From Sphingorhabdus lutea (GTDB taxonomy: Bacteria; Pseudomonadota; Alphaproteobacteria; Sphingomonadales; Sphingomonadaceae), in assembly GCF_001889025.1 (NCBI RefSeq), contig NZ_CP018154.1:1540501-1604500 (forward strand): a stretch of DNA of 64,000 nt. The letters run 5' to 3'. Made by a program: the position numbers and the translations under genes. Below the pieces are notes generated by a model that saw nothing but the letters and a program-made list of their open reading frames with translations, was not told where the DNA came from and ran no database searches. Below, in pieces: positions 28,087 to 37,901 of the stretch (the first letter of the stretch is position 1; every line of letters begins with the position of its first letter).

Positions 28087-29583
28087 ATGAGCTTTTTTGA
28101 CCGACTTTCAAACCATAATGAGACAAAATTATTATCATTATTTGATCAGGACGCGCAGCGAGTTGAAAATTTTTCGGTTATTGAAAAGGGGGTATATTTT
28201 GATTTTTCCAAAAATACGCTGGATGCTGATTTAATTTCAATTTTCAAAGATTTATTTGAACAGCGCAATTTTGAACAACGCAGAGGCGATTTATTTGCAG
28301 GTAAAATCGTCAATCCGACCGAGGGACGCGCCGCTGAACATAGCGCAGAAAGAGGGCATGGAAATGTAGATTCTGTTGCCATGGCAAAGGCGCTGCATTT
28401 GCGCATGCGCGCGATGGTAGAGGCAGTAGAAGCCGGTGCATTCGGAGAAATAGATCATTTATTGCATATTGGCATTGGCGGGTCGGCATTGGGACCAAAA
28501 TTGTTAATGGATGCTTTGGGCCGTGAAAATGAAGGTATAGATGTTCATATTGTTTCCAACATTGATGGCGCCGCCTTGCAGGAAATATTTAAGAAAATTG
28601 ATCCTGCGAAAACTTTAATCGCGGTGGCATCGAAAACCTTTACAACCACCGAAACATTAATGAACACGCAATCTGCGTTACATTGGATGGAGCAGGCAGG
28701 CGTTGCTGACCCGATGGGCCGGATTATCGCATTGACCGCAGCACCTGACAAAGCGGTGGAATGGGGCGTGGATGAAAGCCGCATCCTGCCTTTTTCTGAA
28801 ACAGTTGGCGGGCGATATTCGCTTTGGTGCTCCATTGGTTTTCCGGCCGCAATAGGTTTAGGCTGGGCTGGATTTGAGGAATTGCTGGAGGGTGCATCAA
28901 TGATGGACCGCCATTTCCAAAATGCCCCTTTGCATAAAAATGCGCCTGTTTTGGCGGCAATGGTCGATCAATATTATCGCCAAGCCAGAGGTTCAGGCAG
29001 CCGTGCCGTTTTTGCATATGATGAACGGCTTCGTTTATTGCCGGATTATTTGCAGCAATTGGAAATGGAATCCAATGGAAAATCAGTGCATGTCGATGGG
29101 ACATTTGTTGATTATCCCACTGCGGCGGTTACGTGGGGAGGTGTTGGCACTGATGCACAACATGCAGTTTTTCAATTATTACATCAGGGAAGCGATATTA
29201 TTCCTGTTGAATTTATCGTGTCAAAAACACCAGGGCATGATTTGGACGCAGCGCATCATGAGGCATTGTTAAATAATTGTTTTGCACAGGGTGCAGCTTT
29301 AATGGCGGGTGAGGCAAATGAAGACAATGCGCGTAGCTATGCCGGCAATCGCCCCTCCACGACCATATTGGTGGATGATGTCGATCCATTTACTCTTGGC
29401 GCGTTAATCGCATATTATGAGCATCGCTGCTTTGCAAATGCGGTTTTACTGGACATAAACCCATTTGATCAATTTGGTGTCGAATTGGGTAAGAAGATGG
29501 CAAAGGCCATGGGCGGCGAGGGTGATGTGAAATTTGACGCATCCACACAAAAATTGATGCAATTGGCATTTGACGAAGATTGA
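28087..29583 (+). CDS. pgi: Glucose-6-phosphate isomerase
   Basis: Interconverts glucose-6-phosphate and fructose-6-phosphate. Characteristic blocks are HIGIGGSALGPKLL, VASKTFTTTETLMN (phosphate-binding SKTFTT), GGRYSLWCSIG, and QLEMESNGKS near residue 330. 498 aa, close to the usual alphaproteobacterial length. Single gene with its own upstream region. Confidence 0.95.
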   Translation: MSFFDRLSNHNETKLLSLFDQDAQRVENFSVIEKGVYFDFSKNTLDADLISIFKDLFEQRNFEQRRGDLFAGKIVNPTEGRAAEHSAERGHGNVDSVAMAKALHLRMRAMVEAVEAGAFGEIDHLLHIGIGGSALGPKLLMDALGRENEGIDVHIVSNIDGAALQEIFKKIDPAKTLIAVASKTFTTTETLMNTQSALHWMEQAGVADPMGRIIALTAAPDKAVEWGVDESRILPFSETVGGRYSLWCSIGFPAAIGLGWAGFEELLEGASMMDRHFQNAPLHKNAPVLAAMVDQYYRQARGSGSRAVFAYDERLRLLPDYLQQLEMESNGKSVHVDGTFVDYPTAAVTWGGVGTDAQHAVFQLLHQGSDIIPVEFIVSKTPGHDLDAAHHEALLNNCFAQGAALMAGEANEDNARSYAGNRPSTTILVDDVDPFTLGALIAYYEHRCFANAVLLDINPFDQFGVELGKKMAKAMGGEGDVKFDASTQKLMQLAFDED

Positions 29584-29674
29584 TGAAACCGTTCCATTTT
29601 TTTTTAATAGTGAATTTAACCTGAAACCTTTTCGAAATTAAATCCGAATGGGTTAGAAGGAATAAGGATAAAGA

Positions 29675-31030
29675 ATGAATATGCCCAATTTTGATTATGA
29701 TTTATTTGTGATTGGCGCGGGTTCGGGCGGTGTTCGTGCATCGCGTATCGCGGCATCCCATGGCGCAAAAGTTGCTGTGGCGGAGGAATATCGCGTTGGC
29801 GGCACATGTGTTATTCGTGGTTGTGTGCCGAAAAAAATGTTGGTTTACGCGTCTCATTTTGCCGAAGAATTGCATGATGCGGCCAATTATGGATGGGACA
29901 TATCAAAAGATGCGCTGGATTGGCCGCGCCTTCGTGATCATATTTTAAATGATGTTAATCGCCTTAATGGCCTTTATCAAAATACGCTTAATAATAATGA
30001 TGTTACCACTTTTTTGGAACGTGCGACAGTCAGCGGACCAAATGAAATTTTATTAGCTAGTGGGAAGAAAATTACAGCAAAATATATTTTAATCGCGGTT
30101 GGCGCTTGGCCAGACATGCCGAAAGTTGATGGGATAGAATATGCGGTTACATCCAATGAAATGTTTCATTTGGAAAACCTGCCAAAGAGATTATTCGTTT
30201 ATGGCGGTGGGTATATTGCAAATGAATTTGCCGGTATTTTTAATGGTTTGGGCAGTCAAGTGACATTGGCCAATCGTTCTGAACGTTTGCTGCGTAGTTA
30301 TGACCAGCAAATTGTGGAGCGATTGACGGAGATTAGCATAGCCAAAGGGATTGATATAAAATTAAATTTTGAGGTTGCGAAAATTGTAAAGCAACCAGAT
30401 GGCAGCTTTTTGGTTCATTCAAAACATGGTGATGAGCCGGTTGAAACGGATGTTGTTTTGGTGGCAACAGGGCGCAGGGCGAAAACCGATGATTTGGGCT
30501 TGCAAAATGTCGGCGTAAATATGGACGCAAAGGGCGCGATATTGGTTGATGATAGAGCGCAAACAAATATTCCCTCTATCTATGCTGTTGGTGATGTTAC
30601 CGACCGTGTGCAGCTTACCCCTGTAGCGATTAGAGAAGGGCAGGCGCTGGCCGATCGTTTATTTGGTGATAAGGATGCGCGGATAAATTATGATTATATC
30701 CCTTCGGCTGTGTTTTCCCAGCCGCCTATTGCTTCTGTTGGGTTGACTGAGGGGGAAGCGCGTCAGAAATTTGGTGATGTGAAAATATTTCAGTCCGATT
30801 TCCGCTCAATGAAAAATATTTTCGCGGATCGGGCCGAACGCAGCCTTTATAAAATGATTGTCCATCCCACAGATGATAAGGTTTTGGGTATCCATATGAT
30901 AAGCCCAGAAGCTCCAGAAATATTACAATTGGCGGCGGTGGCCGTCAAAGCAGGTTTATCGAAACAAGCATTTGATGATACCATTGCGCTGCATCCTTCA
31001 ATGGCGGAGGAGTTGGTGTTGTTAAAATAA
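29675..31030 (+). CDS. gor: Glutathione-disulfide reductase
   Basis: FAD- and NADPH-dependent enzyme that regenerates glutathione. FAD motif VIGAGSGGVRASR, redox-active disulfide Cys45/Cys50 in GGTCVIRGCVPKK, NADPH motif YGGGYIANEFAG, FAD motif YAVGDVTDRVQLTP and the C-terminal HPSMAEE. Start has GGATAAAGA upstream. A reducing partner for any glutathione-using MAPEG protein, though not linked in position. Confidence 0.94.
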   Translation: MNMPNFDYDLFVIGAGSGGVRASRIAASHGAKVAVAEEYRVGGTCVIRGCVPKKMLVYASHFAEELHDAANYGWDISKDALDWPRLRDHILNDVNRLNGLYQNTLNNNDVTTFLERATVSGPNEILLASGKKITAKYILIAVGAWPDMPKVDGIEYAVTSNEMFHLENLPKRLFVYGGGYIANEFAGIFNGLGSQVTLANRSERLLRSYDQQIVERLTEISIAKGIDIKLNFEVAKIVKQPDGSFLVHSKHGDEPVETDVVLVATGRRAKTDDLGLQNVGVNMDAKGAILVDDRAQTNIPSIYAVGDVTDRVQLTPVAIREGQALADRLFGDKDARINYDYIPSAVFSQPPIASVGLTEGEARQKFGDVKIFQSDFRSMKNIFADRAERSLYKMIVHPTDDKVLGIHMISPEAPEILQLAAVAVKAGLSKQAFDDTIALHPSMAEELVLLK

Positions 31031-31128
31031 AGTTACTTGTCCGTGCAAATAATGGATAAGGACTATTGACCGGATAAATACATTATTGTCTAAGGTTAGT
31101 AATAAAATTACAATCGGGGACGAACTTT

Positions 31129-32661
31129 ATGCAGGCCATTATCGAAGAGTTGGAGCGCAGGCGTCAGGCCGCCATCATGGGCGGCGGGCAAAAACGTGTA
31201 GATGCGCAACATAGCAAGGGTAAATTGACTGCACGGGAGCGATTGGAAATATTGCTCGACGAAGATAGTTTCGAAGAAATTGACCGATTTGTTGAGCATA
31301 ATTGCGTTGATTTCGGCATGGATGCTACCAAAATCCCCGGAGATGGCGTTGTTACAGGATCCGGCACGATAAATGGCCGATTAGTATATGTGTTCAGCCA
31401 AGATTTTACCGTTTTTGGCGGTTCTTTATCCGAGCGACATGCAGAAAAAATCTGTAAGATTATGGATAATGCCATGAAAGTAGGCGCGCCTGTTATCGGT
31501 TTGAACGACAGTGGCGGTGCACGTATTCAAGAAGGCGTGGCCTCGCTTGGAGGTTATGCAGAGGTGTTCCAACGCAATGTTTTGGCGTCAGGCGTTGTTC
31601 CTCAGCTAAGCTTGATAATGGGCCCCTGTGCGGGCGGGGCGGTATATTCCCCGGCAATGACCGATTTTATCTTCATGGTAAAAGATAGCAGCTATATGTT
31701 TGTAACCGGCCCTGATGTGGTCAAAACTGTCACCAATGAAGTGGTGACGCAGGAGGAGTTGGGCGGTGCAATTACCCATACTACCAAAAGTGCGGTTGCC
31801 GATTTAGCGCTTGAAAATGATATTGAGGCATTATTGTCCGCGCGTGATTTCATTAGCTTTATGCCGCTAAATAATCGTGAGGAAGTCCCAGAAATTCCGA
31901 CAAGCGACCCGTGGGATCGTATAGAAAATAGCTTGGATACATTAGTTCCAGCCAATGCAAATCAACCATATGATATGCATGAGTTAATCCGTAAGACAGT
32001 GGATGAGGGGAATTTTTTTGAAATCCAACCCACGCATGCGGCGAATATAATTTGTGGTTTTGGGCGGGTCGAAGGTCGCACCGTTGGATTTGTTGCAAAC
32101 CAACCCACTGTTCTGGCCGGTTGTTTGGATATAAATGCGTCAAAAAAGGCGGGGCGTTTTGTGCGATATTGCGATGCGTTTAACATTCCCATTGTGACCT
32201 TTGTCGATGTTCCGGGCTTTCTTCCCGGCGTGGGGCAGGAACATGCGGGTATCATTAAACATGGCGCAAAATTACTATTTGCCTATGGTGAGGCGACTGT
32301 TCCAAAGATAACAATTATTACGCGTAAAGCATATGGCGGTGCATATGACGTCATGGCGTCAAAGCATTTACGCGGTGATTTAAACTATGCTTGGCCAACC
32401 GCAGAAATTGCTGTGATGGGCGCAAAAGGCGCAGTGGAAATTATATTCCGTCAGGATATGGGCGATGCAGAGAAAATTGCTGCAAAGACCAAAGAATATG
32501 AGGACCGCTTTGCCAACCCCTTTGTGGCCGCGCAAAAAGGATTTATTGACGAAGTAATTATGCCGCATTCCACGCGAAAGCGTGTCGCGCTGGGCCTTCG
32601 TAAATTGCGGACAAAGGAATTGCAAAATCCTTGGAAAAAGCATGATAATATTCCGTTGTAG
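31129..32661 (+). CDS. pccB: Propionyl-CoA carboxylase beta subunit
   Basis: Carboxyltransferase subunit that moves CO2 from biotin to propionyl-CoA, giving (S)-methylmalonyl-CoA. Crotonase-like carboxyltransferase domains with [30 protein letters not shown] and, in the second half, [19 protein letters not shown] and [10 protein letters not shown]. 510 aa matches PccB rather than AccD. First gene of the propionate operon, with a GGGG-containing ribosome site. Confidence 0.95.
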   Translation: MQAIIEELERRRQAAIMGGGQKRVDAQHSKGKLTARERLEILLDEDSFEEIDRFVEHNCVDFGMDATKIPGDGVVTGSGTINGRLVYVFSQDFTVFGGSLSERHAEKICKIMDNAMKVGAPVIGLNDSGGARIQEGVASLGGYAEVFQRNVLASGVVPQLSLIMGPCAGGAVYSPAMTDFIFMVKDSSYMFVTGPDVVKTVTNEVVTQEELGGAITHTTKSAVADLALENDIEALLSARDFISFMPLNNREEVPEIPTSDPWDRIENSLDTLVPANANQPYDMHELIRKTVDEGNFFEIQPTHAANIICGFGRVEGRTVGFVANQPTVLAGCLDINASKKAGRFVRYCDAFNIPIVTFVDVPGFLPGVGQEHAGIIKHGAKLLFAYGEATVPKITIITRKAYGGAYDVMASKHLRGDLNYAWPTAEIAVMGAKGAVEIIFRQDMGDAEKIAAKTKEYEDRFANPFVAAQKGFIDEVIMPHSTRKRVALGLRKLRTKELQNPWKKHDNIPL

Positions 32662-32732
32662 GAAAGGCGTTGGAAATGGATTCATTCTCCGCTCCTTCAC
32701 GCAACATTGGCAAAGATTAAAGGAATATATTC

Positions 32733-33173
32733 ATGAAATTAGGCCGTCTCAATCATATTGGTGTTGCAACGCCATCTATAAATGACAGTATCATATTTTA
32801 CAGAGATGTTATGGGCGCGACAAAAATCCATGAGCCATTTGACCTGCCTGCGCAGGGGGTGAAGGTTTGTTTTGTTGATACGCCGGGTGAAAATGGCAGT
32901 AATGGAACACAGATTGAGTTGATTGAGCCATATGATGAGCATAGCCCGATAAATGGATTTTTGGCTAAAAATCCGCTTGGTGGCCAACATCATATTTGTT
33001 TTGAAGTTCCCGACATCCATATTGCAAAGGCAGAATTTGAGGTATTGGGAAAACGTATTTTGGGTGAACCGCGTATTGGTGCGCATGGCACACCCATATT
33101 TTTTGTTCATCCAAAGGATATGGGCGGGATGTTAACCGAAATTATGGAAAGTCCTGGGGAGGGCAAACATTGA
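32733..33173 (+). CDS. mce: Methylmalonyl-CoA epimerase
   Basis: Vicinal-oxygen-chelate fold metalloenzyme converting (S)- to (R)-methylmalonyl-CoA. Metal ligands appear as His in RLNHIGVAT, His in GGQHHICFEVPD and Glu in GGMLTEIME, with the ERLL-like HPKDMGG block. 146 aa is typical. It sits between the carboxylase and mutase genes, as the pathway needs, and its TGA overlaps the TTG start of the next gene. Confidence 0.93.
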   Translation: MKLGRLNHIGVATPSINDSIIFYRDVMGATKIHEPFDLPAQGVKVCFVDTPGENGSNGTQIELIEPYDEHSPINGFLAKNPLGGQHHICFEVPDIHIAKAEFEVLGKRILGEPRIGAHGTPIFFVHPKDMGGMLTEIMESPGEGKH

Positions 33174-33955
33174 CTATATTTCAAAATATTAAGCTGAGTA
33201 TTTTAGACAATATCGCAACTATCACCTTTAATCGACCTGACCGTCTGAATGCATGTTCATTGGAAATGGCGGATGAGATTAGCAATGCGCTAGACCAATT
33301 GGGTGATGCGCGTGTTTTAATTTTAACAGGAGAGGGACGCGCATTTTGTTCGGGCGCGGATTTGCAATCGACCGGAGATAAATCGATAAGCGGCGGGCAG
33401 GCCGCTTATCAGTCCTTAATGCAGCATTATAACCCATTAATGCTAAAATTATCGCGGTTAAATATCCCCACGGTAAGCAGGGTCAGAGGACCGGCAGCAG
33501 GAATTGGCTGTTCAATTGCGTTGGCCGCAGATTTTGTGATTGCAAGTGAAAAGGCTTATTTTCTACAAGCATTTGTCAATATTGGTCTTGTCCCCGATGG
33601 CGGGGCGAGTTGGATGTTGCCACGCTTAATCGGTAAGGCGCGCGCCACACAAATGATGCTATTGGGTGAAAAAATATATGGCGCTCAAGCTGCTGAATGG
33701 GGCTTAATTTACAAACAAGTATCCGAAGAAGTTCTGGATAGTGAAGTGGCTATGCTGGCTGACAAATTGGCAAATGGGCCTACAATTGCTTATGGAATTA
33801 TGCGTCAAAATATCGCCTCTGCAATGGAAAATGATTATGCCAGCGCATTGCTGCGCGAAGCAGAGGGGCAAAGGCATGCAGGTGACAGTATGGATGCGCG
33901 CGAGGGCGCAATAGCCTTTCTAAAAAAACGCAAGGCAGAGTTTAAGGGACAATAA
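33170..33955 (+). CDS. Enoyl-CoA hydratase/isomerase (PaaG-like)
   Basis: Crotonase-superfamily protein. [11 protein letters not shown], the oxyanion-hole segments [11 protein letters not shown] and [17 protein letters not shown], and [17 protein letters not shown] with an Asp in the catalytic region; this last pattern resembles PaaG-type isomerases. The start is TTG, overlapping the mce stop, but with a very strong GGGGAGGG 6 nt upstream. Its reaction inside a propionate operon is unclear; it may handle branched or odd-chain acyl-CoA intermediates. Confidence 0.85.
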   Translation: MTIFQNIKLSILDNIATITFNRPDRLNACSLEMADEISNALDQLGDARVLILTGEGRAFCSGADLQSTGDKSISGGQAAYQSLMQHYNPLMLKLSRLNIPTVSRVRGPAAGIGCSIALAADFVIASEKAYFLQAFVNIGLVPDGGASWMLPRLIGKARATQMMLLGEKIYGAQAAEWGLIYKQVSEEVLDSEVAMLADKLANGPTIAYGIMRQNIASAMENDYASALLREAEGQRHAGDSMDAREGAIAFLKKRKAEFKGQ

Positions 33956-36093
33956 TGAGCGATAAGCCAAATATAAATGATTGGAACGACCTTGCCAATA
34001 AAGAGGTGAAGGGTCGCAATTTAACGTGGGAAACGCCAGAGGGTATAGATGTAAAACCCTTATATACCGCGCAAGATGTGGCGCACGACCCTGGCTTGCC
34101 AGGATTTGCCCCCTATACCAGAGGGGTAAAGGCCAGCATGTATGCCGGACGTCCATGGACCGTGCGGCAATATGCGGGATTTTCAACCGCAGAGGAAAGT
34201 AATGCATTTTATCGGCGCAATTTGGCGGCGGGGCAAAAGGGTCTTTCCATTGCATTCGACCTTGCAACGCATAGGGGCTATGACAGCGACCATCCGCGCG
34301 TGACGGGCGATGTCGGCAAAGCTGGTGTTGCAATTGACAGTGTGGAGGATATGAAAATCTTATTTGATCAAATTCCGCTTGATCAAATGAGTGTGTCGAT
34401 GACCATGAATGGCGCGGTTATTCCATGTTTGGCATTTTATATCGTTGCGGCGGAGGAGCAGGGGGTTAAGCCTGAGCAGCTGACCGGTACAATCCAAAAT
34501 GATATTTTAAAAGAATTTATGGTGCGCAACACCTATATTTACCCCCCAGAGCCCAGCATGCGTATTATTTCAGATATTTTCGCATATACGGCCAGTAACA
34601 TGCCCCAATTTAACAGCATTTCGATTAGCGGCTATCATATGCAAGAGGCGGGCGCGACGCAGGTTCAAGAGCTTGCTTTCACTATAGCTGATGGCATGGA
34701 ATATGTAAAATTTGGTGAGGCTTCCGGCCTTGATATTGATGCATTTGCACCTCGTTTAAGTTTCTTTTTTGCCATTGGCATGAATTTCTTTATGGAAGTG
34801 GCGAAATTACGGGCGGCGCGCACATTATGGCATCGGGCGATGACCGAATTGGGCGCAAAATCCGAACGGTCCAAAATGCTGCGCACCCATTGCCAAACAT
34901 CGGGCGTTTCATTAACCGAACAAGACCCGTATAATAATGTTGTTCGCACAACAATAGAGGCAATGGCGGCCATGTTGGGCGGCACGCAATCATTGCACAC
35001 CAATGCATTGGATGAGGCAATTGCCTTGCCCACCGATTTTTCCGCCCGTATTGCGCGTAACACGCAAATTATTATCCAAGAGGAAACCGGCATGACCAAT
35101 GTCGTCGATCCATTGGGCGGCAGCTATTATATCGAGGCATTGACCAAGGAATTGGTGGATAAATCATGGGAAATTATCGAACGGGTTCAAAATGAAGGTG
35201 GCATGGCAAAGGCTGTGGCCGCAGGCTGGCCCAAGGCTATGATAGAGGAGGCCGCAGCCGCCCGTCAGGCCCGCGTTGATAAGGGTGAAGATGTCATTGT
35301 TGGTGTAAACAAATACCGCCTAAAAGACGAAGATTTATTGGAAACCTTGGAGGTAGATAATAGCAAGGTTCGCGAAGGACAGGTCCGTAATTTGGCCAAA
35401 TTGAGAGCTGAAAGGGACGAGGATGCATGTCAGGCGGCTTTGGCGGCGATTACTAAGGGTGCAAAGGGGGGTGGCAATATGCTTGCCCTTGCAGTGGATG
35501 CGGCCCGTGAACGCGCAACTTTGGGTGAGATTTCTGCCGCGATGGAAGATGTTTTTGGCCGCTATGCCACACAGCCAGCACCGGTAAAGGGTGTCTATGG
35601 CGGGGCGCATGCATTTGACAAACGCTGGGCACAGGTGTTGGAAGGTGTGGAGGCGGTGAAATCCCGCCTAGGACGTTCCCCCAAATTATTGGTCGCGAAA
35701 ATGGGCCAGGACGGACATGATCGCGGGGCAAATGTAATTGCATCAGCATTTAATGATATGGGATTTGATGTTGTTTCTGGACCATTATTTCAAACACCAG
35801 AAGAAACGGTGGTTTTGGCATTGGACAATGGGGTTGATATTGTCGGCGCGTCATCATTGGCGGCGGGACATAAAACTTTAATTCCTGCATTGATTCAAGG
35901 GTTACGCGAGGCTGGCCGTCATGACGTCAAAGTAATAGCAGGCGGTGTTATCCCGCCGCAAGATTATGATTTTTTACGCGACGCAGGGGTACAGGGCATT
36001 TATGGGCCGGGGAGTAATGTCGTGGAATGTGCCGCCGATGTGTTAAGGCTTTTGGGGCATAATATGCCGCCTTTGGAGGAAGTTAATGACTGA
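33955..36093 (+). CDS. scpA: Methylmalonyl-CoA mutase
   Basis: Adenosylcobalamin enzyme isomerising (R)-methylmalonyl-CoA to succinyl-CoA. One 712-residue chain: substrate TIM barrel ([43 protein letters not shown]), then the C-terminal B12 domain with DGHDRG (about residues 586-591) carrying the lower-ligand His, and [14 protein letters not shown] overlaps the preceding TAA (TAATG); the stop overlaps bioB by 8 nt. Implies a need for vitamin B12. Confidence 0.96.
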   Translation: MSDKPNINDWNDLANKEVKGRNLTWETPEGIDVKPLYTAQDVAHDPGLPGFAPYTRGVKASMYAGRPWTVRQYAGFSTAEESNAFYRRNLAAGQKGLSIAFDLATHRGYDSDHPRVTGDVGKAGVAIDSVEDMKILFDQIPLDQMSVSMTMNGAVIPCLAFYIVAAEEQGVKPEQLTGTIQNDILKEFMVRNTYIYPPEPSMRIISDIFAYTASNMPQFNSISISGYHMQEAGATQVQELAFTIADGMEYVKFGEASGLDIDAFAPRLSFFFAIGMNFFMEVAKLRAARTLWHRAMTELGAKSERSKMLRTHCQTSGVSLTEQDPYNNVVRTTIEAMAAMLGGTQSLHTNALDEAIALPTDFSARIARNTQIIIQEETGMTNVVDPLGGSYYIEALTKELVDKSWEIIERVQNEGGMAKAVAAGWPKAMIEEAAAARQARVDKGEDVIVGVNKYRLKDEDLLETLEVDNSKVREGQVRNLAKLRAERDEDACQAALAAITKGAKGGGNMLALAVDAARERATLGEISAAMEDVFGRYATQPAPVKGVYGGAHAFDKRWAQVLEGVEAVKSRLGRSPKLLVAKMGQDGHDRGANVIASAFNDMGFDVVSGPLFQTPEETVVLALDNGVDIVGASSLAAGHKTLIPALIQGLREAGRHDVKVIAGGVIPPQDYDFLRDAGVQGIYGPGSNVVECAADVLRLLGHNMPPLEEVND

Positions 36094-37096
36094 AATTCGC
36101 AATGATTGGACGCGTGAAGAAATTGCGGCGCTATACAATCTTCCCTTTACTGAGCTTTTATTTCAGGCGGCGAGTGTCCATAGGGAATTTCATAAGGCGG
36201 ATGAGGTGCAACTTTGCACATTATTATCCATTAAAACGGGAGGATGTCCCGAAGATTGTGGCTATTGCAGCCAATCTATCAAGGCCGATAGCGGGGTTGA
36301 GGCAACAAAGTTAATGGATGTGCGGGCTGTCCTACAGTCCGCAGCACAGGCAAAGGATAATGGTAGCCAGCGTTTTTGCATGGGCGCGGCGTGGCGAAAT
36401 CCCAAGGACCGCGATATGCCAGCAATAGTTGAAATTGTTGCGGGCGTTCGTGCCATGGGCATGGAAACATGCATGACTTTGGGCATGTTAAGCCCGAAAC
36501 AGGCCGATATGTTGGCAGCGGCAGGGCTTGATTATTATAATCATAATATAGATAGCAGTCCTGAATATTATGAGAAAGCCATTTCAACTCGTAAGATGCA
36601 GGATAGACTTGATACTCTTTCCGAAGTACGCCGTGCGGGAATAAATGTGTGTTCGGGCGGCATTATTGGCATGGGCGAAACCCGCGAAGACCGTGTCGGC
36701 TTTGTTCATACTCTTGCGACATTGCCGTCGCACCCCGAAAGCGTTCCGGTTAATGCTCTTGTTCCCATAAAGGGCACGGTTTTGGGCGATATGTTGGCCG
36801 ATACGCCAATGGCAAAAATTGATGATATTGAATTTGTTCGCACTGTTGCAGTATCGCGTATCACCATGCCGATGAGCATGGTGCGTCTGTCCGCTGGACG
36901 AGAGGCGATGAGCGAGGCCACGCAGGCTTTATGCTTTATGGCAGGCGCAAACAGCATATTTACGGGGGACAAATTGTTAACCGCGCCCAATGCGGGTGAT
37001 GATAGCGATGCCGCCATGATGGCGAAATTGGGGTTAAAGCCATTGCAGGGCGAAGAGCCCATGCGTGCATGTAAGATACTGGAGGGGGTTGAGTAA
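36086..37096 (+). CDS. bioB: Biotin synthase
   Basis: Radical-SAM enzyme inserting sulfur into dethiobiotin. The SAM-cluster motif [11 protein letters not shown] (CxxxCxxC) is near residue 55, followed by [37 protein letters not shown] and GGIIGMGE. 336 aa is standard. Its place in the propionate operon makes sense, since PccA carries biotin. It ends just before the HNH gene. Confidence 0.95.
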   Translation: MTEIRNDWTREEIAALYNLPFTELLFQAASVHREFHKADEVQLCTLLSIKTGGCPEDCGYCSQSIKADSGVEATKLMDVRAVLQSAAQAKDNGSQRFCMGAAWRNPKDRDMPAIVEIVAGVRAMGMETCMTLGMLSPKQADMLAAAGLDYYNHNIDSSPEYYEKAISTRKMQDRLDTLSEVRRAGINVCSGGIIGMGETREDRVGFVHTLATLPSHPESVPVNALVPIKGTVLGDMLADTPMAKIDDIEFVRTVAVSRITMPMSMVRLSAGREAMSEATQALCFMAGANSIFTGDKLLTAPNAGDDSDAAMMAKLGLKPLQGEEPMRACKILEGVE

Positions 37097-37097
37097 A

Positions 37098-37901
37098 ATG
37101 CGCGATAAATTAGTAGAAACAAAGGCTGAAATCATTGATAATGTGAATACTTTTCTTGATGGAATATATAGTAATAGTGATGATAAGGAAGATTTTAGAA
37201 AAATGGTAAAAAGAGGTGTTGATTTTTACCCTATTCAAAATGGCTATAACTTTGATTTTGCTCCTTCACGGTTTATTGGTTATGCTAATAATGATCTTGA
37301 AAATCATAGGTTGTTAAAAAAGGATATAAAAAATAATAACACATCTGTAGGGGGTAGAAAGACTACAACTGCAGACGGTAGAAAGACTACAACAGCAATT
37401 AACAAGGTCTTAGATCCTAAAGCTATCCATAACGAATTTTTGAAATCGGAACTAGTCGCTTTTGGAAATCGTATTGGCACAAAAATTGACAATAGGAAGC
37501 ACAAGTTTTGGACCTCACCAACCGTCAGGCGCTCTATTAAATCTCTTAAATCTCTCGACTCAGCCGTTGATGATATTAATGATTCTGAGGTAGGAAATAA
37601 CTCTCCTGAATATATACGTAGAATGGCTGGGAGTTACGTTCGTGATCCTGAAGTAAGAAGGCAAGTATTGTCGAGGGCTAATGGAGTTTGCGAATATGAA
37701 GGTTGCGTTCCTTTTATGAACATCAATGGGCAACTATATCTGGAGGCGCATCATATAATAAGCCTAGCAGAACAAGGTGAAGACAAAATAAGTAATGTTA
37801 TCGCTCTTTGCCCTAATCATCATCGTGAGGCGCATTTTGGTGAGAAATGGGAGTCACTCCAGGATGAATTCAAAAAAATTCTTGAAAGATTGAATCAATG
37901 A
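37098..37901 (+). CDS. HNH endonuclease domain protein, probable insertion
   Basis: 267-residue protein whose last ~80 residues form an HNH nuclease domain: VCEYEGC (zinc knuckle half), LEAHHIISLAEQGED (HH metal/catalytic His), and NVIALCPNHHREAHFG. This resembles McrA-type or stand-alone HNH enzymes. The N-terminal ~170 residues are charged and unassigned. ATG 37098 has GGAGGGGG 9 nt upstream, at the bioB end, and the TGA overlaps the pccA start (ATGA). Codon use (many AGA/AGG, ATA, TTA) and A+T-richness stand out from neighbouring metabolic genes, which suggests acquisition by transfer. Confidence 0.82.
   Translation: MRDKLVETKAEIIDNVNTFLDGIYSNSDDKEDFRKMVKRGVDFYPIQNGYNFDFAPSRFIGYANNDLENHRLLKKDIKNNNTSVGGRKTTTADGRKTTTAINKVLDPKAIHNEFLKSELVAFGNRIGTKIDNRKHKFWTSPTVRRSIKSLKSLDSAVDDINDSEVGNNSPEYIRRMAGSYVRDPEVRRQVLSRANGVCEYEGCVPFMNINGQLYLEAHHIISLAEQGEDKISNVIALCPNHHREAHFGEKWESLQDEFKKILERLNQ
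37353..37398 (+). repeat. Tandem 24-nt duplication in HNH gene
   Basis: Two adjacent 24-nt units starting ggtagaaagactacaac, with one mismatch in the first 21 nt, encode GRKTTTAD and GRKTTTAI in frame. It is a recent-looking in-frame duplication in the linker region. Confidence 0.85.

Noticed and set aside
31048..31087. AATAATG ... CATTATT inverted repeat before pccB
   Set aside because: A+T-rich 7-bp arms 26 nt apart are easily found by chance in this DNA.
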